DNA of 36,889 nt from the NCBI GenBank assembly GCA_019115085.1, contig DXEF01000007.1, positions 1-36,889 of the forward strand, written 5' to 3'. A program made the translations under genes and the position numbers. The notes beneath the pieces were generated by a model, which saw only the letters and a list, made by a program, of their open reading frames with translations, did no database searches and was not told the origin of the DNA. The stretch is from Candidatus Agathobaculum pullicola. GTDB lineage: Bacteria > Bacillota > Clostridia > Oscillospirales > Butyricicoccaceae. Shown here one piece after another: positions 31,464-36,889 of the stretch; the first letter of the stretch is position 1; each line of letters begins with the position of its first letter.

Positions 31464-31556
31464 CACGGTGCGTTTTGCGCGCCGTGGAGAAGGCTGTGGA
31501 AGCCGCAACCACCCACCGTGCAGCGGTGGGGCGCGGCGTGCGCAAAAAAGCGCTGC
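31464..31556 (+). other. GC-rich multi-hairpin leader of the aconitase gene
   Basis: Successive helices: CACGGTGCG/CGCGCCGTG (31464-31472 with 31478-31486), GGCT/AGCC (31492-31504), CCCACCG/CGGTGGG (31512-31518 with 31524-31530), and GCGC-A6-GCGC around 31541-31554. It lies between the tsaD terminator and the aconitase ribosome-binding site. It does not match a riboswitch class known to me; a dispersed repeat is also possible. Confidence 0.35.
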
Positions 31557-31590
31557 GTGTGGGACATAAAGGAGCGAAGGAAAAACACAA

Positions 31591-33513
31591 ATGGGTATGA
31601 CAATTGCGCAAAAGATACTCAAGGCGCATCTGGTGGACGGCGAGATGGTGCAGGGGCAGGAAATCGGCCTGAAGATCGACCAGACGCTGACGCAGGATGC
31701 GACCGGTACGATGGCCTATCTGCAGTTTGAGGCGATGGGCGTCGATCAGGTCAAGACCGAGCGGTCGGTCGCTTATATTGACCATAATACCCTGCAATCC
31801 GGCTTTGAAAACGCGGACGACCACAAATATATCGGCTCGGTTGCAAAAAAACATGGCATTTATTATTCCAAGGCGGGCAACGGCATTTGCCATCAGGTAC
31901 ATCTGGAGCGTTTCGGTGCACCGGGCAAGACGCTGATCGGCTCGGACAGCCATACCCCCACCGGCGGCGGCATCGGTATGCTGGCGTTCGGCGCGGGCGG
32001 TTTGGACGTTGCGGTCGCAATGGGCGGCGGCGCCTACTACATCCCGATGCCCAAGATGGTGCGCGTCAATTTGACGGGCAAGCTGTCCCCGTGGGTGTCG
32101 GCCAAGGACGTCATTCTGGACGTGCTGCGCCAGATGACCGTCAAGGGCGGTGTCGGCAAGATTGTCGAGTACGCGGGCGAGGGTGTCAAGACCTTGTCTG
32201 TACCTGAGCGCGCGACCATCACCAACATGGGCGCAGAGCTTGGCGCGACGACCTCGATTTTCCCGTCCGACGAGGAGACGAAGAAGTTTCTCGAGGCGCA
32301 AGGCCGCGGTGACGTATGGGTGGAATTGTCCTCCGACTCGGATGCGGTTTACGACGAGGAATATACCGTCGATTTGTCCGCGCTCGAGCCGTTGGCTGCG
32401 ATGCCGCACATGCCGGACAACGTAAAGCCGGTGTCTGAAATCGGGGCAATCAAAATCAACCAGTGCTGCATCGGTTCGTGCACCAACTCTTCTTACTACG
32501 ATATGATGAAGGTCGCGGCCATTTTGAAGGGAAAGACCGTGCATCCGGATGTTTCGCTGACCATCAGCCCGGGCTCTAAGCAGGTGTTCGACATGCTGGC
32601 GCAGAACGGCGCGTTGGCGGACATTATTTCTGCGGGCGCACGTATTCTCGAGTGTGCTTGCGGTCCCTGCATCGGCATGGGACAAAGCCCCGAGTCCGCG
32701 GGTGTCAGCCTGCGCACGTTCAATCGTAACTTTGAGGGCCGTTCGGGCACGCAGGACGCGCAGATTTATCTGGTGTCCCCCGAAGTTGCGGCGGCAAGCG
32801 CGCTGGCGGGCGTACTGACCGACCCGCGCACATTGGGCGAGATGCCGGAAATCCAGATGCCCGAGCACTTTACGATCAACGACAATCTGATTGTCAAGCC
32901 CGCCGAAAATCCGGACGAGGTGGAGGTCGTGCGCGGCCCCAATATCAAGCCGTTCCCGCTGGGTAAAGCGCTGGAGGCGAGCTACACGGGCAAGGTGGTA
33001 CTTAAGACCGAGGACAATATCACGACCGATCACATCCTGCCTGCGGGCGCAAAGCTACTGCCGTACCGCTCAAATGTGCCGTATTATTCTAACTATTGCT
33101 TCATCAACGTCGACCCGGAGTTCCCGGCGCGCTGCAAGGAGCAGGGCGGCGGTATCATCGTCGGCGGCGCAAACTACGGTCAGGGCTCTTCGCGTGAGCA
33201 TGCGGCGCTTGTCCCGCTGTATCTGGGGGTCAAGGCGGTGCTGTGCAAGTCGTTTGCGCGCATCCACAAGGCCAATCTAGTCAACTCCGGCATTCTGCCG
33301 TTGACCTTTGCAAATCCGGCAGATTATGACGAAATCAGCCTGCTGGACGAGATTTCGCTGCCCAATGTGTTGGAAGAAGTGAAAAATGGCCAGCAGGTCA
33401 CTATTGTGTGCGGCGGAAAAACCTTCAAGGCGGACTGCGATGTGTCAGATCGCCAGCGCGGCGCGCTGCTTGCGGGCGGCACGCTCAATTATGCCTGCCA
33501 GAATGTAAAGTAA
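31591..33513 (+). CDS. Aconitate hydratase (short clostridial type)
   Basis: 640-residue aconitase converting citrate to isocitrate by a [4Fe-4S] cluster. GSDSHTPTGGGIGMLAFGAG is in domain 1, CCIGSCTNSS carries the first cluster cysteine, CACGPCIGMG the other two, and the swivelling domain has DNITTDHILPAGAK and ANYGQGSSREHAA. At about 640 residues it is the short type, similar to LeuC-plus-LeuD fusion size, not the 890-residue AcnA; homoaconitase is unlikely next to icd. ATG 31591 is chosen; GGAGCGAAGGA lies upstream and a second ATG follows at 31597. It leads into the icd-rex unit. Confidence 0.93.
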   Translation: MGMTIAQKILKAHLVDGEMVQGQEIGLKIDQTLTQDATGTMAYLQFEAMGVDQVKTERSVAYIDHNTLQSGFENADDHKYIGSVAKKHGIYYSKAGNGICHQVHLERFGAPGKTLIGSDSHTPTGGGIGMLAFGAGGLDVAVAMGGGAYYIPMPKMVRVNLTGKLSPWVSAKDVILDVLRQMTVKGGVGKIVEYAGEGVKTLSVPERATITNMGAELGATTSIFPSDEETKKFLEAQGRGDVWVELSSDSDAVYDEEYTVDLSALEPLAAMPHMPDNVKPVSEIGAIKINQCCIGSCTNSSYYDMMKVAAILKGKTVHPDVSLTISPGSKQVFDMLAQNGALADIISAGARILECACGPCIGMGQSPESAGVSLRTFNRNFEGRSGTQDAQIYLVSPEVAAASALAGVLTDPRTLGEMPEIQMPEHFTINDNLIVKPAENPDEVEVVRGPNIKPFPLGKALEASYTGKVVLKTEDNITTDHILPAGAKLLPYRSNVPYYSNYCFINVDPEFPARCKEQGGGIIVGGANYGQGSSREHAALVPLYLGVKAVLCKSFARIHKANLVNSGILPLTFANPADYDEISLLDEISLPNVLEEVKNGQQVTIVCGGKTFKADCDVSDRQRGALLAGGTLNYACQNVK

Positions 33514-33521
33514 ATGCTTGT

Positions 33522-33551
33522 GTCAGAGGGGGCCGCACGGCTCTCTCTGAC
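33522..33551 (+). other. Long hairpin between aconitase and icd
   Basis: GTCAGAGGGGGCC pairs with GGCTCTCTCTGAC (13 bp with two G-T pairs), loop GCAC. The following bases contain only a short T stretch, so it is a weak terminator or an mRNA end stabiliser. Confidence 0.5.
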
Positions 33552-33559
33552 CTGCTTTC

Positions 33560-33588
33560 TTGACAGGACATAGAATTTTTGTTAAAAT
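33560..33588 (+). promoter_or_regulatory. icd: Promoter of icd-rex
   Basis: TTGACA (33560-33565, perfect), 17-base spacer, TAAAAT (33583-33588), 29 bases before the start of icd. Confidence 0.85.
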
Positions 33589-33596
33589 AATATCAA
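33579..33596 (+). promoter_or_regulatory. Candidate Rex operator on the icd-rex promoter
   Basis: TTGTTAA-AATA-ATATCAA, compared with the clostridial Rex consensus TTGTTAA-N4-TTAACAA: left half-site perfect, right half-site 5 of 7. It covers the -10 box, so bound Rex would block transcription of icd and of rex itself. Confidence 0.6.
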
Positions 33597-33616
33597 TTCA
33601 ATAGGAGGACATTTCC

Positions 33617-34774
33617 ATGTCTATCGACCAGTCCATTTTGGAGAAGTTTGAAGCGGTCGTCGAAAGCCAGCGCAAGCGCATTGCGGATATGAAGGCGCAG
33701 GACGACTTTATTGATTATTCGGGGCTTGATAAGCTCATTATCGGTGTGTGCGGCGGCGACGGCATCGGCCCGATGATTACTGGCATGGCGCAGCATGCGC
33801 TTGAGACGCTGCTGGCCGACAAGGTCAAGGCAGGCAAGGTGGAGTTTCGCGTCATCGACGGCCTGACCATTGAGCGCCGCGCGGAGCTTGGCTGCGCAAT
33901 TCCGCCCGACGTGATGGAAGAGCTCAAGCAGTGCCACGTTATCTTAAAGGGGCCGACCACAACGCCGCGTAAGGGTGACCCGTGGCCGAACGTCGAGTCC
34001 GCAAATGTGGCGATGCGCAAGGCACTTGACCTGTTTGCCAATGTGCGCCCGGTCAAGGTTCCCGAGCTTGGCATCGACTGGACATTCTATCGCGAGAATA
34101 CCGAGGGCGGCTATGCCGTCGGTTCGCAGGGCATGCAGATTGATGACGATTTGTTTATCGATTTTACGGTCGCTACCTCACAGGGCTGCGAGCGCATTGC
34201 GCGTCTGGCGTTTGACTATGCGCGCAAGACTGGCAAGAATCGCGTCTCCTGTGTGACCAAGGCGAATATCATCAAGACGACCGATGGTAAGTTCCTTGAC
34301 ACCTGCCAGAAGGTGGCGAAGGAATATCCGGAAGTCGAATTTGATGACTGGTACATTGACATCATGACCGCAAAGCTGCTTGACGACAAGCGTCGCCGTG
34401 ACTTCAAGGTTGTGGTACTGCCCAACCTGTACGGCGATATCATCACCGACGAGGCGGCAGAGATTCAGGGCGGCGTAGGCACCGCTGGCTCGGCCAATAT
34501 TGGTAAGCGTTATGCGATGTTCGAGGCGATTCACGGCTCTGCGCCGCGTATGGTGCAGGAAGGTCGTGCAAAATACGCCGATCCGTCGTCCGTGCTGCGC
34601 GCATCGGTGATGCTGCTTGAGCACATCGGCGAAATCGAGTTGGCGAAAAAACTTGACCGCGCATTGGATATCTGCATGTTTGAAGAGAAAAAAGTGGTTG
34701 TTACCGGCCGTGATACCGGTGCGACTGCGCAGGAATTTACGGATTACGTGCTGGATACTATCGCGCAACTGTAA
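33617..34774 (+). CDS. icd: Isocitrate dehydrogenase
   Basis: 385-residue member of the isocitrate/isopropylmalate dehydrogenase family, oxidising isocitrate to 2-oxoglutarate. GGDGIGPMITG is at the nucleotide end, LKGPTTTPRKGDPWPNVESA follows, FYRENTEGGYAVG is the substrate loop, and NLYGDIITDEAAEIQGGVGT plus IHGSAPRMV complete the family signature. ENTEGGYAVG fits the isocitrate branch better than isopropylmalate dehydrogenase. Cofactor choice (NAD or NADP) cannot be read safely. AGGAGG lies before the ATG. It follows aconitase and precedes rex in the same direction; its promoter bears a Rex-like site. Confidence 0.93.
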   Translation: MSIDQSILEKFEAVVESQRKRIADMKAQDDFIDYSGLDKLIIGVCGGDGIGPMITGMAQHALETLLADKVKAGKVEFRVIDGLTIERRAELGCAIPPDVMEELKQCHVILKGPTTTPRKGDPWPNVESANVAMRKALDLFANVRPVKVPELGIDWTFYRENTEGGYAVGSQGMQIDDDLFIDFTVATSQGCERIARLAFDYARKTGKNRVSCVTKANIIKTTDGKFLDTCQKVAKEYPEVEFDDWYIDIMTAKLLDDKRRRDFKVVVLPNLYGDIITDEAAEIQGGVGTAGSANIGKRYAMFEAIHGSAPRMVQEGRAKYADPSSVLRASVMLLEHIGEIELAKKLDRALDICMFEEKKVVVTGRDTGATAQEFTDYVLDTIAQL

Positions 34775-34813
34775 GCACTGTACCATCCCAATGAAGAAAG
34801 AAGGAGAGAGCCT

Positions 34814-35452
34814 GTGGAACGTAAGCAAGAGGTTTCCAAAGCGGTCATTCAGCGGCTGCCACGCTATTACCGGAATATCTGTGAACTGAAGGCTGAAGGT
34901 GTGCAGCGCATCTCTTCGCGTGCGCTGGCTGAGCGCATGGGGTTGACAGCTTCGCAAATCCGGCAGGATTTTAACTGCTTTGGAGGCTTCGGTCAACAGG
35001 GCTACGGTTATAATATTGACAAGCTGATGGAGGAATTGGGCACCATTCTTGGCTTGCGTGCTGGACGTACGGCAATTTTGCTGGGTGCGGGCAACTTGGG
35101 CCGCGCGCTGCTCAACAACTTTGATTTCGGGGCAAGTGGATTTCAGCTGCTGTGTGCATTTGACGCGAACCCGGAACTGACAGGGAAGAAGTTCGGCGGT
35201 TATGAGGTACGCAGCAGCGATACCATGCAGGAATTTCTGGCCAAACACAAGCCGGATGTGGCGGTGCTTACAATTCCGCGGGGCAAAGCGCCTGAGATTG
35301 CGCGTGAATTGGTTGATCAGGGGATTCGCGGCCTGTGGAATTTTACAGGAGAGGATTTACATCTGGGCGGTCTGGGCGTTCCGGTGGAAAACGTCCATCT
35401 GTCTGATAGCTTAATGACGCTGTGCCATCTGGTCAGCGCGACAGACGAATAA
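34814..35452 (+). CDS. rex: Redox-sensing transcriptional repressor Rex
   Basis: 212-residue NADH/NAD+ sensor. The N-terminal winged helix (1-80) has IQRLPRYYRNI and SSRALAERMGLTASQIRQDF; the Rossmann domain has GAGNLGRAL at 91-99; a C-terminal domain-swap helix follows. Rex represses fermentation and energy genes until the NADH ratio rises. It starts at GTG 34814 with AAGGAGAG upstream, 39 bases after icd, presumably in one transcript. A Rex-like operator at 33579-33596 indicates autoregulation. Confidence 0.96.
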   Translation: MERKQEVSKAVIQRLPRYYRNICELKAEGVQRISSRALAERMGLTASQIRQDFNCFGGFGQQGYGYNIDKLMEELGTILGLRAGRTAILLGAGNLGRALLNNFDFGASGFQLLCAFDANPELTGKKFGGYEVRSSDTMQEFLAKHKPDVAVLTIPRGKAPEIARELVDQGIRGLWNFTGEDLHLGGLGVPVENVHLSDSLMTLCHLVSATDE

Positions 35453-35484
35453 AAAAGAAACGGCCCGCGGGCCGTTTCTTTTTT
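35451..35484 (+). terminator. Bidirectional terminator between rex and metA
   Basis: A perfect palindrome: GAAACGGCCC next to GGGCCGTTTC around a two-base centre, with six A before and six T after. It ends both convergent transcripts. Confidence 0.93.
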
Positions 35485-35490
35485 ATGAAT

Positions 35491-36405
35491 TTATATTTTA
35501 TCGAGAAAATAGGGGGTGGTTTGATAGACGTAGTAGTTAACCCAGTTGGTATAGAACAAATGCGCATGCGCTTTCCAAGTGACAAGAATTTCGTCATCCG
35601 GATCATCGTTGCGGAAGTAGTGAACCGGAATAGCAGGGTTTAAACCCTTGGCTAAGTCTCGCTCATATTCGTTCTTGAGCGTATCAGAGTCGTATTCCCC
35701 GTGGCCGAGCACGAAGATCTGACGGCCGTTCATTGCTTCTACGATATATACGCCGGCTTCGTTGGATTGGGCCAGCAACCGCAGCCGATCATTTTGGCGA
35801 ATATCCTCAGCGCGCACTTCGGTATAGCGAGAATGAGGGGCGAAAAATATATCATCAAAGCCGCGCAGCAGCGGCTCCTTGGGAAAAAGCATATGGTGAC
35901 GAAAAATACCGGACATTTTGTGCGGAAGCGGATATTTGGGAATACCATAATGGTGATACAAACCGGCCTGAGCACCCCAGCAGATATGTAGGGTGGAGTG
36001 AACATGGGTCTTGCTCCAATCCATGATCTCGACCAGCTCATTCCAATATTCCACATCCTCAAACGGCATATTTTCTACCGGAGCACCGGTAATGATGAAA
36101 CCATCGTATTTTTGATCGCGAATATCATCAAAAGTTTTGTAGAAAGTAAGCAGATGATCCTCGGGCGTATTTTTTGAGTGATAGGTCTTAGTTTGAATTA
36201 AATCTACCTCAATTTGAATGGGGGTATTGGATAAGCAGCGCAAAATCTGTGTTTCCGTAATGATTTTTAAGGGCATCAAATTGAGTAATGCGATGCGAAG
36301 CGGTCGAATATCCTGCGTGGTAGCACGATGCTCGGTCATGACAAAGATGTTTTCGCTTTCCAGTACCGCACGCGCAGGCAGACTGTCGGCTATTTTGATT
36401 GGCAA
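35491..36405 (-). CDS. metA: Homoserine O-acetyltransferase, MetA family
   Basis: 304-residue MetA-type acyltransferase activating homoserine for methionine synthesis. It starts at TTG 36405 ([15 protein letters not shown] follows), six bases after AAGGAGGGG; an upstream in-frame ATG at 36462 lies in the promoter. Catalytic Cys142 is in HICWGAQAG; His235 and Glu237 are in LGHGEYD. Residue 111 is Glu (TGAPVE), which in the MetA family marks acetyl-CoA rather than succinyl-CoA use. Its base composition is visibly more AT-rich than the genes around it. It is transcribed alone. Confidence 0.94.
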   Translation of the reverse strand: MPIKIADSLPARAVLESENIFVMTEHRATTQDIRPLRIALLNLMPLKIITETQILRCLSNTPIQIEVDLIQTKTYHSKNTPEDHLLTFYKTFDDIRDQKYDGFIITGAPVENMPFEDVEYWNELVEIMDWSKTHVHSTLHICWGAQAGLYHHYGIPKYPLPHKMSGIFRHHMLFPKEPLLRGFDDIFFAPHSRYTEVRAEDIRQNDRLRLLAQSNEAGVYIVEAMNGRQIFVLGHGEYDSDTLKNEYERDLAKGLNPAIPVHYFRNDDPDDEILVTWKAHAHLFYTNWVNYYVYQTTPYFLDKI

Positions 36406-36445
36406 GCCGACCCCTCCTTTTTGTAAAATAACATTATAATGCTTT

Positions 36446-36474
36446 ATTATAGCAGAAAGCAAAAAGAACTACAA
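36446..36474 (-). promoter_or_regulatory. Promoter of metA
   Basis: Minus strand TTGTAG (plus 36469-36474), 17-base spacer, TATAAT (plus 36446-36451), leaving a leader of only about 35 bases, too short for a SAM riboswitch or T-box. Confidence 0.8.
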
Positions 36475-36504
36475 GCGCAAAAGTAAAAATGCGGTAAAAA
36501 ACAG

Positions 36505-36533
36505 TTGACAAAAGTAAAAAAAAGCGGTATACT
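36505..36533 (+). promoter_or_regulatory. Tandem promoter P1 (probable rRNA operon)
   Basis: TTGACA (36505-36510), 17 bases, TATACT (36528-36533), with A-rich sequence upstream that could act as an UP element. Confidence 0.85.
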
Positions 36534-36592
36534 GTACAAGTCTCATATAGAGGCGGTCAAACTGAGTGAAAAGAAAAAAGTTGAAAAACTTG

Positions 36593-36621
36593 TTGACAAA
36601 TGTAGCTGAGTTTGATATACT
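36593..36621 (+). promoter_or_regulatory. Tandem promoter P2 (probable rRNA operon)
   Basis: TTGACA (36593-36598), 17 bases, TATACT (36616-36621). Confidence 0.85.
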
Positions 36622-36685
36622 AATCAAGCTGCTTCGGTGAGAGGTGGCGGGGTCGAAAAAGTTTGAAAAGAAATGAAAAAAGTTC

Positions 36686-36714
36686 TTGACAAACCGAATT
36701 AAGCCTGATATAAT
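36686..36714 (+). promoter_or_regulatory. Tandem promoter P3 (probable rRNA operon)
   Basis: TTGACA (36686-36691), 17 bases, TATAAT (36709-36714): full consensus. Flanking bases resemble those around P2. Confidence 0.87.
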
Positions 36715-36889
36715 AAATAAGCTGTCACCGAGAACGACAAAGAACCTCAAAAAGTTCTGAAAACTCTCTGTTTCAGCGAGATTGTACCTTGTAAATTAAA
36801 CAACGAGAAAGCTTGACTTGGTTTAAAAAACCGAGTGTAGTGCGAACCTGAAATTCTAAGAGTTTTACTCTTGGTAAATCGGTGGAAGT
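36715..36889 (+). other. Probable rRNA operon leader
   Basis: No reading frame is supported here. GTACCTTGTAAATTAAACAA (36785-36804) resembles the GTACCTTGAAAACT-type boxA/processing segment of Firmicutes rRNA leaders. CTCTCTG/CAGCGAG and CTTGGTTT/AAACCGAG form small hairpins. 16S rRNA itself is not reached before the window ends. Confidence 0.6.

Noticed and set aside
31428-31590. Possible short coding frames across the aconitase leader
   Set aside because: They contain no ribosome-binding site or recognisable domain and are better explained by the GC-rich hairpins.
36406-36445. SAM riboswitch or T-box before metA
   Set aside because: The leader predicted from the TATAAT promoter is about 35 bases, far too short.

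Overview
The window looks like chromosome of a spore-forming member of class Clostridia, most likely an Oscillospiraceae/Butyricicoccaceae-type gut anaerobe. It is GC-rich and gene-dense, and it carries the Firmicutes sporulation genes spo0A, spoIVB, yabP, yabQ and a spoVB-type flippase. It also has Rex and an oxygen-independent coproporphyrinogen oxidase (HemZ). I see no phage, insertion sequence, CRISPR array or tRNA gene. Forty-three protein genes are supported. The first is cut by the window edge, and the last 480 bases lead into what is probably an rRNA operon.

Layout. 1-2083: end of hemZ, a P-loop nucleoside kinase, and a small zinc-ribbon protein. 2084-6798: the conserved cluster spoVB-like / mazG / HU / rqcP / yabP / yabQ / divIC / S1-domain gene, the same order as yabM-yabN-yabO-yabP-yabQ-divIC-yabR in Bacillus with an HU gene inserted. 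6799-6978: gap holding a candidate minus-strand small RNA. 6979-10681: amidohydrolase, class I fumarase alpha subunit (no beta partner), hibernation factor and rsmA. 10713-11670 (minus): three small unrecognised proteins behind a sigma-E-like promoter. 11803-13870: metallophosphodiesterase, type III pantothenate kinase (coaX) and nth (minus). 14072-18007: glyA, pgi, membrane acyltransferase. 18132-21115: two small membrane proteins around a nucleoside 2-deoxyribosyltransferase, then a second coaX-like gene lacking two of three conserved aspartates, next to an ECF S component resembling pantothenate transporters. 21175-24224: P1-family peptidase, then a YeiH-type exporter divergent from its probable LysR regulator. 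24429-26358: spoIVB and spo0A, with three 0A boxes in phase between them. 26479-31376: polA, YwlE-like phosphatase, rimI, a small protein and tsaD. 31591-35452: aconitase, isocitrate dehydrogenase and rex. 35491-36405: metA on the minus strand. 36505-36889: three tandem consensus promoters and a leader.

How the genes work together. Aconitase and isocitrate dehydrogenase form the oxidative arm from citrate to 2-oxoglutarate. Rex lies directly downstream, and a near-consensus Rex operator covers the -10 box of the icd promoter, which suggests an NADH-sensing feedback loop. The sporulation genes carry readable regulatory signals: 0A boxes at spo0A, and sigma-E-like promoters before the spoVB-like gene and before the three-gene small-protein cassette. 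That cassette is the best candidate here for an undescribed sporulation module. The degenerate pantothenate-kinase paralogue beside a vitamin-transporter-like gene is the second notable candidate.
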